From positions 682,001 to 746,000 of the forward strand of contig NZ_JAFMZP010000003.1 of NCBI RefSeq assembly GCF_024436435.1: DNA of 64,000 nucleotides. Reading direction: 5' to 3'. The position numbers and the translations under genes were made by a program. Shown here piece after piece: positions 15,453 to 23,423 of this stretch. Position 1 is the stretch's first letter. Every line of letters begins with the position of its first letter. The notes under the pieces are model-generated. The model was given only the letters and a program-made list of their open reading frames with translations, ran no database searches and was not told the origin of the DNA. This stretch comes from Desertivirga xinjiangensis. Its GTDB lineage: Bacteria; Bacteroidota; Bacteroidia; Sphingobacteriales; Sphingobacteriaceae.

Positions 15453-17120
15453 ATGTCCGTATTAAATGCTATAAATTCTTTAAAGGATAAAATCAGGGTT
15501 TTAAATGATCTCTTGCCAGCTGATTTATCTTCAAAATGGCGCTTGTCTGTAGTTTTCAGTCTTTTGCTTCCAGTTGTCGACCTGGTTTTCGCCTATTGGA
15601 TGTACGTGCTTATTATGGTGCTTCAACAGGAAAGTGTTTCAATTGGTTTCTACAAGTTAGATGGCAATGATTTGGCTTTATGTGCTTTGATTCTTGTGAT
15701 CATAACCCTGGCCCGGCAAGCTGTTGATCTGCTTTCTATAACGTACTCCCGGAAACTGACTCAGACAATATATCGAAGGTTATCTGAGAAACTGATCAGG
15801 AAATATCTCTCTATGCCATGGATCGAATTCCTGAATGACAACCGTTCTTCAAAAATTAAGCACAGTACGATCACCGCTCTGGATGCGGCCTATTCTTATC
15901 AGGTAGTACTAAATATTCTTGGATCCTTGTCGACGGTTATTTTACTGGGAGCTGCTACTTTTCTAAAAATGCCTGGACTAGCCTTAGCAGTGCTGCTCTC
16001 TATTGCAATAATGCTAGTTTTCACCCGTCATTTTATTGCCAGCAAAATAGAGAGTGGCGCTACGGATCATGAATCATACCAAAAAGAGTATCATCAGAAA
16101 TTGCACGAGGTATTTGATCTTCCGAGAGAGATCAATCTTTTCGGGGTAAATCAATATTTTCTGGAGGCAATTGATGTCCGGCTCCGGAAGTTGAGTAAAA
16201 TTAAATCTGACTTGTCTATCTATCCGCATGTCCCTCGAATTTTGGTGGAGCTGATCTTGACGGCCACTCTGGCCGGGGGCCTCTTAACTATATCCTCGAA
16301 TAATTTGCAATCGTCAAAAGAATTGATAGCAAGCTTTGCCACGGCCGCTCTATTGGCTCGTAGAATATTTCCATCTATATCTCAATTATTAGCTTCTTAT
16401 AGTGATTTGTATGGCAGTACCCATAATGCTGCAATAATTCAAAAAGAGTTGAGCGCTGGTGTAAAAAGCCGACCGTATTTAGAGAGGTCTGAACTGGGGA
16501 ACAATGCTTTAATTAGGCTCAAAGATGTAAGTTATCATTACAATGGTAGTGCACCACTTTTTAATAATATAAACCTGGAAATTTCAAAAGGTGACCGGAT
16601 TGCTACTTTTGGGCCAACTGGTAAGGGGAAGAGTACTTTGATGATGATTGCCGCCGGGATACTTAAACCTGTTCATGGCGGTGTTAGTGTAAGTTCTTCT
16701 CTCGGTTCTCAGGTATCAATGGCCTATGTGGCGCAAGATATTAAGCTTCTTGATGGTACTATACTGGATAACATTGTATTTGGGCACAGGGATGTGGATG
16801 AAAAAAAGATTTGGGATGTTTTAAGGATGGTTTTTTTATATGACCACGTTAAACAAATGCCTTTAGGACTTCATTCTCCTGTCGGAGATAATGGTGCAAA
16901 ATTTTCGGGCGGGCAAAGACAGCGTATCGGAATTGCACGAGCGTTGTATTTTCAACCTGATGTCCTTTTCCTGGATGAAGCAACTTCTGCAATTGATGAG
17001 CACACCGAATCTATGGTTATGGAAAATATTAGCCGGGTTATGGTTGAGGGGGCTTTAATGTTTATAACCCACAGAAAGTCAAACGCTGAAAAGTTTGCCA
17101 ATAAATTTTGTTATTTATAA
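15453..17120 (+). CDS. ABC-type half transporter (membrane domain plus ATPase), candidate lipid-glycan flippase
   Basis: A 555-residue protein with an N-terminal six-helix exporter domain (about residues 25-320) and a C-terminal nucleotide-binding domain. Walker A is GPTGKGKST (387-395), the signature loop SGGQRQRIGIARAL (from 485), Walker B VLFLDEATSAID, and the H-loop MFITHR. The half-size fused layout is that of MsbA/PglK-like exporters and differs from the two-gene Wzm/Wzt O-antigen exporters. PglK flips a lipid-linked heptasaccharide in Campylobacter N-glycosylation. With no Wzx in the window and glycosyltransferases on both sides, this protein is the best candidate to flip the finished lipid-linked oligosaccharide. 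Export of a peptide or other lipid is the alternative. Confidence 0.85.
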   Translation: MSVLNAINSLKDKIRVLNDLLPADLSSKWRLSVVFSLLLPVVDLVFAYWMYVLIMVLQQESVSIGFYKLDGNDLALCALILVIITLARQAVDLLSITYSRKLTQTIYRRLSEKLIRKYLSMPWIEFLNDNRSSKIKHSTITALDAAYSYQVVLNILGSLSTVILLGAATFLKMPGLALAVLLSIAIMLVFTRHFIASKIESGATDHESYQKEYHQKLHEVFDLPREINLFGVNQYFLEAIDVRLRKLSKIKSDLSIYPHVPRILVELILTATLAGGLLTISSNNLQSSKELIASFATAALLARRIFPSISQLLASYSDLYGSTHNAAIIQKELSAGVKSRPYLERSELGNNALIRLKDVSYHYNGSAPLFNNINLEISKGDRIATFGPTGKGKSTLMMIAAGILKPVHGGVSVSSSLGSQVSMAYVAQDIKLLDGTILDNIVFGHRDVDEKKIWDVLRMVFLYDHVKQMPLGLHSPVGDNGAKFSGGQRQRIGIARALYFQPDVLFLDEATSAIDEHTESMVMENISRVMVEGALMFITHRKSNAEKFANKFCYL

Positions 17121-17121
17121 G

Positions 17122-18228
17122 ATGAAAGTTCTATTCGATCCTGAGATATTTACATACGGCAGATGCGGAATGGTGAGATATTATGGCAGGTTAATAGAAG
17201 AATTAACCATGCGGGGCGTGAAGGTTGAGCTTCCTTTGATGATTTCTGGCAATGATGTTATCTCTGGAAGGATTCAGGCAGCAGCCAAACTGGAGAAGAT
17301 CCCTTTTCTCGGACGAAGAATTACTCCTCGTTTACAAGCTTTATCCAAAAAATACTATTGGAAGAAAATTGCCCAAGGCGATTACGATATGGTGGTCACT
17401 ACATCTCCGGTGTTTGAAGATACTTTCTTGAACTATTTGCCTCCGGGAAAACGTTTTTTGATGGTAGTACATGATACCATGCGATGTGTTTTGGGTCCTG
17501 AAGGGTTGTTTGATACTAGTAGTGATAGTGCAGATAAGCTGGCATACCTGTCTCGGCGCGCATCTAAAGTAATTTGTATTTCGAAAAAGGTGCAGAATGA
17601 TATCATAGAACTAGCAGACGTTGATAGAACGGTTACACGTGTAATATACACAGGTAATCTGCTGGACATTAATAGGATAAGTCCTCCCGCCGGATGGTTG
17701 CCTGATTCTTATTTGTTGTTTGTGGGACTTCGTGCGGGGCGTAAAAATTTTAGATTTTTTCTTCAGTCAATTGCTGCGCTACTCAATGAAGAAGGCCGTT
17801 ATCTGGTTTGTACAGGTAAATGCACGCGCTGGGAAGCGGATCTTTTAGATAGCCTAAGTGTAAAGGATAAGGTGATATTTCTTGATGCATCAGATGCTGT
17901 GTTAGTTCACCTGTATAAGCATGCCGCTTGTTTGATTTATCCATCACTGTATGAGGGCTACGGCCTGCCTGCCCTGGAAGCAATGTCGTTAGGATGTCCG
18001 GTTATTACGTCTGAGTATGGCGGGCTTAAAGAAATTGGAGGAGAAGCGGTTATTTATATAGACCCCTACAGTAAAGAGTCTATGTTGAAGGCGGTAAAAG
18101 ATGTTTTACAAAGCGAAGCGAAACGAGGCTTGCTAAGGGAAAGAGGATTAAGAAGAGCTAATGGTTTCACCACAGAATCTATGGTCAGCCAGTTCATCAT
18201 TGAAATGGAAGAGTTATGCGAAAAATAA
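17122..18228 (+). CDS. GT4 glycosyltransferase
   Basis: A 368-residue GT-B protein. The ATG at 17122, 1 nt after the ABC transporter stop, is preferred to an in-frame TTG at 17095, since MKVLFDPEIFTYGRCGMVRYYG is a natural first strand and loop. Family landmarks: FLMVVHDTMRCVLGPE, KVICISKKVQNDI, YLLFVGLRAGRKNFRFFLQSI, and the donor site YPSLYEGYGLPALEAMSLGCP with E-x7-E spacing, then VITSEYGGLKEIGGEAVIYI. These are the hallmarks of mannosyl- or rhamnosyl-type retaining GT4 enzymes. Tight spacing to the transporter suggests that it elongates the same lipid-linked oligosaccharide. Confidence 0.87.
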   Translation: MKVLFDPEIFTYGRCGMVRYYGRLIEELTMRGVKVELPLMISGNDVISGRIQAAAKLEKIPFLGRRITPRLQALSKKYYWKKIAQGDYDMVVTTSPVFEDTFLNYLPPGKRFLMVVHDTMRCVLGPEGLFDTSSDSADKLAYLSRRASKVICISKKVQNDIIELADVDRTVTRVIYTGNLLDINRISPPAGWLPDSYLLFVGLRAGRKNFRFFLQSIAALLNEEGRYLVCTGKCTRWEADLLDSLSVKDKVIFLDASDAVLVHLYKHAACLIYPSLYEGYGLPALEAMSLGCPVITSEYGGLKEIGGEAVIYIDPYSKESMLKAVKDVLQSEAKRGLLRERGLRRANGFTTESMVSQFIIEMEELCEK

Positions 18229-18332
18229 GTCGATTGAGATCACAAAGGGGGATTGCATTATGGAGACTTGCTGTTAAAAAGGATAGGTTTATAATTCCCG
18301 AAAAAATTGGAGGCGCCAGATTACAATTATGA
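18216..18332 (+). CDS. Possible 38-residue basic small ORF coupled to both neighbours
   Basis: An ATG at 18216 opens a 38-codon frame that overlaps the end of the upstream transferase by 13 nt. It closes with TGA at 18330-18332, overlapping the ATG of the next gene in an ATGA arrangement. The product is strongly basic (starts MRKISRLRSQRG) with no recognised family. It fills the otherwise unexplained 100-nt gap in a tightly packed operon. It may be a coupling leader peptide, or chance. Confidence 0.3.
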   Translation: MRKISRLRSQRGIALWRLAVKKDRFIIPEKIGGARLQL

Positions 18333-19504
18333 GCAAAGTCTTATTTATCACACCGGTGCATCCTGATGCCAACGGAAGTGGAAGACAAAAGAGAGCTCAT
18401 TTATGGCTGTCCAATCTTCAGATGGCGGGCCATGAGGTGCACATACTTCATGTACAATGGGATCTCGCTGAAGGTATGACAAGCGTATCAGAAAGGAAAC
18501 ATGTGCTGAACGTCAGGTTTACTTTTACTGAAAAGTTAAATCAGGTCCTGCAATTTTTTACAGCTTTTTTTACTTCCGAAATGGCTGGTATTTCACGGTT
18601 TTTTTGGACACCTCTGGCGACTTCACAAAAGGCCCATTTAAAAAGTGTTTATCAAAATAATGATTTTGATAAAATAATATGTTTCAGATTATACTTATCT
18701 GAATATGCTGTCTACTTAAAATCTTTAACCGGATGCCCTTTGATGGAGTTAGACATGGATGATATTGAATCCAGTACCTGGAACAGTATTTCCCGGTTGC
18801 TCTGGAAAGATAAAGTCTTTAAACGAGCTGTCATTCATAAGCTCACTTCTTTTCATAGCCTTCTTAACGAAAGGAGGGCATTGAAGTTATTTGATTCTGT
18901 GTATGTTTGTTCGACAGATGATAAGGGAAGATTAGATAAAGGTTCAGGAAATGCGGAAGTAAAGGTTTTGCCGAACAAGATCCACGGTAATCCGCCCGAA
19001 ATTCCTATACTCGGGAAACCGTCTCGATTGCTTTTTATAGGATCCTTCGGTTATTATCCTAATGAGGAGGCAATTTTATGGTTTACTAAGAACGTTTTTC
19101 CTGAATTAAGAAGACTTAACCCTTCGATCACGCTGAATATCGCAGGTTTTGGTTGCCCTGAAAGATTAGTCAAGTACTTTTCGAGTTTAGAGGGTGTGTT
19201 TTTCTTCGAAGGCGTTTCTATAATAGACGAAATGTATGAACAATCTAATATCGTAATATCTCCCCTGCATGCGGGTGGGGGCACCAAGCTAAAAGTGTTG
19301 GAAGCTATGTGGTTTGGCTTGCCAGTAGTTGGAACTAAAGAATCTGTAAGAGGGTTAGCTGTTACAGCAAACGACCACTACCTCGCAGCGGACACAAAGG
19401 AAGAATTCATTGAACAGTGTTTATTACTATTACAAGATGAACAGATCTACAAACACCTATCCATTGAGGCAAGGAAGTTAGTGGCTGAGAAGTATTGTTA
19501 TTAG
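18329..19504 (+). CDS. GT4 glycosyltransferase, possibly C-terminally shortened
   Basis: A 391-residue GT-B protein. Landmarks are LFITPVHPDANGSGRQKRAHLW (N-terminal acceptor loop), LMELDMDDIESSTW, LLFIGSFGYYPNEEAILWF at the start of the C-terminal domain, and the donor site ISPLHAGGGTKLKVLEAMWFGLP with GVSIIDEMYEQSNI before it. This subgroup is common in polysaccharide loci. The chain stops just after ARKLVAEKYCY, where relatives usually continue with an aromatic residue and one more helix, so about 15-30 residues may be missing. The stop codon abuts the terminator. It is the last gene of the cluster. Confidence 0.8.
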   Translation: MSKVLFITPVHPDANGSGRQKRAHLWLSNLQMAGHEVHILHVQWDLAEGMTSVSERKHVLNVRFTFTEKLNQVLQFFTAFFTSEMAGISRFFWTPLATSQKAHLKSVYQNNDFDKIICFRLYLSEYAVYLKSLTGCPLMELDMDDIESSTWNSISRLLWKDKVFKRAVIHKLTSFHSLLNERRALKLFDSVYVCSTDDKGRLDKGSGNAEVKVLPNKIHGNPPEIPILGKPSRLLFIGSFGYYPNEEAILWFTKNVFPELRRLNPSITLNIAGFGCPERLVKYFSSLEGVFFFEGVSIIDEMYEQSNIVISPLHAGGGTKLKVLEAMWFGLPVVGTKESVRGLAVTANDHYLAADTKEEFIEQCLLLLQDEQIYKHLSIEARKLVAEKYCY

Positions 19505-19537
19505 GAAGGGGCATCGGAGTATAACAGGTGCCCCTTC
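19505..19537. terminator. Bidirectional terminator between the polysaccharide cluster and pgi
   Basis: A 9-bp stem (GAAGGGGCA 19505-19513, TGCCCCTTC 19529-19537) with a 15-nt loop lies in the 47-nt convergent gap and starts directly after the transferase stop codon. It can serve both strands, although U-tracts are weak. Confidence 0.65.
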
Positions 19538-19551
19538 AATAAATTAATCGT

Positions 19552-21198
19552 CTACCTCCAGCTCTTATACCTGTTTATCAAGCCATTCGTAGAAGCATCA
19601 TGCGTACGCACCTCTTCCTCACTCTGCAGCTCCGGTAGGATCTTTCCAGCCAGTTGCTTGCCTAACTCAACACCCCACTGATCAAAGCTGAAAACATTCC
19701 AGATCACACCCTGCACAAATATCTTATGCTCATACATCGCGATAAGCGCTCCTAAAGTCTCAGGGGTAACCTGTTTCACCATGATAGAATTAGTCGGGCG
19801 ATTTCCTTCAAACACTTTGAATGGTGCCAGTTTCTCAATCTCTGCTTCTGATTTACCGGAAGCTTTCAACTCAGCCACCACCTCTTCATAAGTTTTGCCG
19901 TTCATCAGGGCTTCGGTCTGGGCGAAGAAGTTCGACAACAAAAGCGTATGGTGGTTCCCAATCTTGTTATGTGATTGTGCCGGGGCAATAAAGTCGCATG
20001 GGATCAGTTTTGTACCCTGGTGAATTAGCTGGTAGAAGGCGTGTTGTCCGTTAGTTCCAGGCTCGCCCCAAATGATTGGGCCGGTTTGATATTCGATAGC
20101 ATCTCCGTTACGGTCAACACATTTACCGTTGCTTTCCATATCGCCTTGCTGGAAATAAGCTGCAAAGCGATGAAGGTATTGGTCGTAAGGTAGGATGGCA
20201 TGGCTTTCTGCTTCGAAAAAGTTATTGTACCAGATACCTAACAAAGCTAAAATTACAGGGATGTTCTGCTCGAACTCGCTTTCACGGAAGTGTTTATCCA
20301 TAGAATGTGCTCCGCCTAATAATGCTTTGAAGTTATCGAACCCGATGCCTAGTGCAATCGAGGTTCCGATGGCGCTCCAAAGGGAATAACGGCCGCCTAC
20401 CCAGTCCCAGAACTCGAACATGTTTTGAGTGTCGATCCCAAAGGAAGAAACTGCCTGCGAATTGGTCGAAAGTGCAGCAAAGTGCTTAGCAACGTCACCA
20501 TCGCTAGCGCCTGAGCTTAAAAACCAGTCTCTTGCGCTGTGTGCATTAGCCATAGTTTCCTGGGTGGTGAAGGTTTTGGAAGCGATCAGGAAAAGTGTAG
20601 TTTCCGGATCAACTTTTTTCAGGGTTTCCGCAATATGTGTTCCGTCAACATTGGATACAAAATGAAGGCTAAGATGGGTTTTGTAAGGCTTTAAAGCCTC
20701 GGTAACCATCACCGGACCAAGATCCGAGCCGCCAATACCGATGTTTACCACATCGGTAATTGCTTTTCCGGTATAGCCTTTCCATTCGCCTGAAAGAATG
20801 GAGTTGGTGAATTTCTCTATTTTTTCAAGAACAGCATTGATATCAGGCATCACATCAGCACCATCCACCAAAACGGGAATATTGCCCTGGTTACGCAAAG
20901 CGACATGCAAAACGGAGCGGCCTTCGGTTTCATTGATCTTCTCGCCAGAAAACATCGCCTCTATGGCTTCTTTTAAGCCAGTTTCTTTTGCTAACTGGAT
21001 TAATAGAGCTATTGTTTTATCGTTGATGCGGTTTTTGGAATAGTCTACGAGGATATCTTTAAATTCAATCGAGAACTTTTCGAAACGTTGCGGATCCTCA
21101 GCAAAAAGATCACGCAGGTGCTTGTCGCTTATCTCTACTAAATGATCTGATAAATATTGATAAGATTGTGTTTGAGTAAAGTTTATTGTAGGGAGCAT
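19552..21198 (-). CDS. pgi: Glucose-6-phosphate isomerase
   Basis: A 548-residue cytoplasmic enzyme interconverting glucose 6-phosphate and fructose 6-phosphate in glycolysis and in supply of nucleotide-sugar precursors. Family signatures are all present: [18 protein letters not shown] near residue 152, [27 protein letters not shown] (phosphate-binding serines and threonines), [13 protein letters not shown] (PROSITE-type signature), [18 protein letters not shown] with the catalytic histidine, and [12 protein letters not shown] with the C-terminal catalytic lysine. Length equals the Escherichia coli type. It faces the polysaccharide cluster across a shared terminator. The lipoprotein gene upstream on the same strand ends 53 nt before its start, so the two may be co-transcribed. 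Confidence 0.97.
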   Translation of the reverse strand: MLPTINFTQTQSYQYLSDHLVEISDKHLRDLFAEDPQRFEKFSIEFKDILVDYSKNRINDKTIALLIQLAKETGLKEAIEAMFSGEKINETEGRSVLHVALRNQGNIPVLVDGADVMPDINAVLEKIEKFTNSILSGEWKGYTGKAITDVVNIGIGGSDLGPVMVTEALKPYKTHLSLHFVSNVDGTHIAETLKKVDPETTLFLIASKTFTTQETMANAHSARDWFLSSGASDGDVAKHFAALSTNSQAVSSFGIDTQNMFEFWDWVGGRYSLWSAIGTSIALGIGFDNFKALLGGAHSMDKHFRESEFEQNIPVILALLGIWYNNFFEAESHAILPYDQYLHRFAAYFQQGDMESNGKCVDRNGDAIEYQTGPIIWGEPGTNGQHAFYQLIHQGTKLIPCDFIAPAQSHNKIGNHHTLLLSNFFAQTEALMNGKTYEEVVAELKASGKSEAEIEKLAPFKVFEGNRPTNSIMVKQVTPETLGALIAMYEHKIFVQGVIWNVFSFDQWGVELGKQLAGKILPELQSEEEVRTHDASTNGLINRYKSWR

Positions 21199-21251
21199 GG
21201 TATTATTTTTTAGCGAATATAAAATTCCTTGCTGGAAGACCGATAGGTTTG

Positions 21252-21995
21252 TTATAATTTGTCACCTTTCCTGATCGCACAGCCGCTCAAATGTTTGCCG
21301 TTAAGCTCTGCCTGTGCTGAATAAAAGTAGTTTCGGTCTGACATGCCGTCATTGCAGTTTTCTTTGGTAATCACAAGTTTTAAAGATTCACCTTTGTCAT
21401 TTTTCACTGCGTAGCTTGTCTTACTACCTGCTACAACCGGTTTAGCATAGGGAAAAGTATAAGATTTTTCGGTAGCTACGTCTTTAAAAGCAATGATGTT
21501 TTCGTTGGGAATGATCTCTGCATTCCAGAAGGGCTCATTGCCGAGTGCAATGAATTGAAAATCATAACATTCGGTCATGAAGGATTTTTGTTTAACTTCC
21601 CTGATTCTCGTAACAACTATAGTGTTTTGGAACTCCGATGCATAGCCCTGTTCTGTTTTTCCTTTAAGAAAACCCCTGACTTCTGCATAAGCACTTTCGT
21701 ATGGATACCATAGATTGCTTCTGGATTTGTGATAGGCATTCAGGAGCTGACCACTTTGATCCTCCACCCAATAGGTCTGACCGGTACTGCAGTCCCGGAA
21801 GGTGTTTACCTCATTTCCGTTGATGTAAAAGCCGGAGAATTCTCTTTCGGGGATACTGGACTTGCTGGAATCGACCAGCACGTAAGTGGAATCTGCTGGG
21901 AGGTTTTGTGCTGCTACCGGTCCATCAGGCGATTGGTTTTTAGTTGCGGAGGTGCATCCGGCACAAAGTAAAAATATTAAAAGGTATCTCGTCAT
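21252..21995 (-). CDS. Lipoprotein with COG3650-type C-terminal domain
   Basis: A 247-residue predicted lipoprotein: signal peptide [14 protein letters not shown] with the lipobox cysteine at about residue 14. The N-terminal half includes [22 protein letters not shown], resembling NlpE-like copper-response lipoproteins. The C-terminal half has [12 protein letters not shown] and [17 protein letters not shown] followed by [12 protein letters not shown], the conserved pattern of COG3650 proteins, with two cysteines likely to form a disulfide. Function in this phylum is unestablished; an envelope stress or ligand-binding role is a guess. It is divergent from prfB and upstream of pgi on the same strand. 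Confidence 0.7.
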   Translation of the reverse strand: MTRYLLIFLLCAGCTSATKNQSPDGPVAAQNLPADSTYVLVDSSKSSIPEREFSGFYINGNEVNTFRDCSTGQTYWVEDQSGQLLNAYHKSRSNLWYPYESAYAEVRGFLKGKTEQGYASEFQNTIVVTRIREVKQKSFMTECYDFQFIALGNEPFWNAEIIPNENIIAFKDVATEKSYTFPYAKPVVAGSKTSYAVKNDKGESLKLVITKENCNDGMSDRNYFYSAQAELNGKHLSGCAIRKGDKL

Positions 21996-22061
21996 CGGTT
22001 TTTTTAAACAAGGTGATTAGCTCTTGGTTTTAGCAGCAGGGACTTTTAAGTTTAGTCTGGG

Positions 22062-22073
22062 TTCCACGTGGAA
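22062..22073. promoter_or_regulatory. 12-bp palindrome upstream of prfB
   Basis: TTCCACGTGGAA is a perfect palindrome centred about 20 bp upstream of the prfB -7 element, between divergent genes. Its place between the -33 and -7 positions suits a repressor site, but no regulator is known for it and chance remains possible. Confidence 0.3.
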
Positions 22074-22086
22074 GAAAAAATAATGC

Positions 22087-22094
22087 TATTTTTG
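22087..22094 (+). promoter_or_regulatory. -7 promoter element of prfB
   Basis: TATTTTTG matches TAnnTTTG. It ends 5 nt before the prfB ATG, so the transcript is probably leaderless or nearly so. The surrounding ATGCTATTTTTGCC recurs exactly in front of the deoxyhypusine-synthase-like gene (26510-26523). Confidence 0.55.
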
Positions 22095-22099
22095 CCGCT

Positions 22100-23177
22100 A
22101 TGACCAAAGAACAATTGCAGGATTTAAGGGACAGAGTAACGTCCCTGAGGAGGCATCTTTGACGTCGAACGGAAGCTCGATGAATTACGCCTTGAACAAG
22201 AATTTACTACAACGCCCGGCTTTTGGGATAAACCCAAAGAGGCAGAAAAAGTGCTTCATGCCATAAAAACCAAAAAGGTCTGGACCGACGGTTATGCTGA
22301 TGTTAGTGCGGCTGTGGAAGACGCGGCTGTGATGTTTGAGTTTTATCAGTCGGGTGATGCCAGTGCTGAAGATCTCAAAGAACAATATACTGCTGCTTTA
22401 AGCAAGCTTGAAGAATTGGAATTCAAGAATATGCTGAGTTCTGAGGAAGACCAGTTAAATGCGGTGATGCAGATCACCGCAGGTGCAGGCGGTACTGAAA
22501 GCTGCGACTGGGCACAGATGCTGATGCGGATGTACATCATGTGGGGGGAGAAGAATGGCTATAAGGTAACGGAGCAGGATTTCCAGGAAGGTGATGTGGC
22601 CGGGATTAAGTCGGTTACCATTCAGTTTGAAGGGGAGTTTGCCTATGGGTACCTGAAAGGGGAAAACGGGGTGCATCGCCTGGTGCGTATTTCACCGTTT
22701 GATGCTAATGCTAAACGTCATACTTCTTTTGCATCGGTATATGTTTATCCGCTGGTAGATGATACGATTGAAATTGAGGTTAACCCTGCGGATATTGAGT
22801 TTGAAACATTCCGCTCGGGAGGAGCAGGGGGGCAGAATGTGAACAAGGTTGAAACAGCTGTCCGTTTGTATCACAAGCCTTCGGGAATTATTATCAAAAA
22901 CCAGGAGTCGCGCTCACAGTTGCAGAACAAGGAGAATGCGATTCGCTTGCTGAAATCTCAGTTATATGAGATTGAAATGCGGAAGAAAAGGGAGACTACC
23001 GCTGCTATTGAGGGATCTAAGAAAAAGATTGAGTGGGGCTCGCAGATCAGGAATTATGTTTTACATCCATATAAGTTGGTGAAAGATCTGAGGACTAACT
23101 ATGAGACTTCAAATGCACAGGGGGTGTTGGATGGGGATTTGAATGATTTTCTGAAGGCGTATTTGATGGAGTTTTAA
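22100..23177 (+). CDS. prfB: Peptide chain release factor 2 with programmed +1 frameshift
   Basis: The true gene starts at ATG 22100 and reads 20 codons ([20 protein letters not shown]) to an in-frame TGA at 22160-22162. A +1 shift then continues in the frame of GAC 22161 to TAA 23177, for 358 residues in total. RF2 recognises UAA and UGA stop codons and triggers peptide release at the ribosome. The anticodon-like tripeptide SPF (198-200) and the catalytic GGQ (243-245, in [11 protein letters not shown]) are intact, at positions that fit RF2. Frameshifting gives autoregulation: low RF2 lets ribosomes pause at UGA and shift. The N-terminal part would be missed by simple frame calling, which would start at an internal ATG (22251). 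Confidence 0.96.
22148..22163 (+). promoter_or_regulatory. Programmed +1 frameshift site of prfB
   Basis: The site reads AGGAGGCATCTTTGAC. An internal Shine-Dalgarno-like AGGAGG (22148-22153) is followed 3 nt later by the slippery CTT, then TGA (22160-22162) and C. This is the same layout as the classical prfB site (AGG GGG UAU CUU UGA C), so the in-frame stop is regulatory and does not mark a broken gene. Confidence 0.95.
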
Positions 23178-23202
23178 TTTATTATAATAAATTATTTTCC
23201 TA

Positions 23203-23250
23203 GATGGGGATTTGAATGATTTTTTGAAGGCTTATTTGATGGAGTTTTAG
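23203..23250 (+). repeat. prfB: 48-bp direct duplicate of the prfB 3' end
   Basis: Positions 23203-23250 repeat the last 48 nt of prfB (23130-23177) with three differences: C to T, G to T, and the final TAA replaced by TAG. The unit encodes [15 protein letters not shown] in both copies, and the copies lie 73 nt apart. The second is detached from the gene by the TAA and a short A/T-rich stretch. It looks like a recent tandem duplication or a leftover of 3'-end replacement. Confidence 0.9.
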
Positions 23251-23298
23251 GATTTGGCACACGCGGCACGCGTGCGTCAGCAGGAGCTTTTGTTAGAT

Positions 23299-23379
23299 CG
23301 TCATGCCGAATTTATTTCGGCACCTCTTGAGTTTATTTTAGATCAAGAGGTCCTGAAACAAGTTCAGGATGACGAAGAA
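23299..23379. repeat. Multi-hairpin intergenic repeat, full-length copy (cloverleaf-like)
   Basis: In the convergent gap after prfB. The outer stem CGTCAT (23299-23304) pairs with ATGACG (23369-23374). Inside lie three hairpins: GCCGAA/TTCGGC (23305-23310, 23316-23321), CCTCTTGA/TCAAGAGG (23323-23330, 23343-23350) and CCTGAA/TTCAGG (23352-23357, 23363-23368). Its last 36 bp (23344-23379) recur exactly at 25235-25270. A 10-bp palindrome GCACGCGTGC lies just upstream (23266-23275). It may terminate both flanking genes or be a non-autonomous REP-like element. Confidence 0.75.
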
Positions 23380-23423
23380 TAGAAATAGCTTGTTTGGGAA
23401 TTCAAGCACCTTTCTAATTCAAA

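Noticed and set aside
17095..17121. Upstream TTG start for the GT4 gene after the ABC transporter
   Set aside because: The ATG at 17122 places the first beta strand correctly and leaves a 1-nt gap to the transporter stop; the TTG would force a 26-nt overlap.
22160..22162. In-frame TGA near the start of prfB, which could be read as a broken gene
   Set aside because: The surrounding AGGAGG, spacing, CTT and TGA-C form the classical programmed +1 frameshift site, and the second frame is intact to the end with SPF and GGQ motifs.
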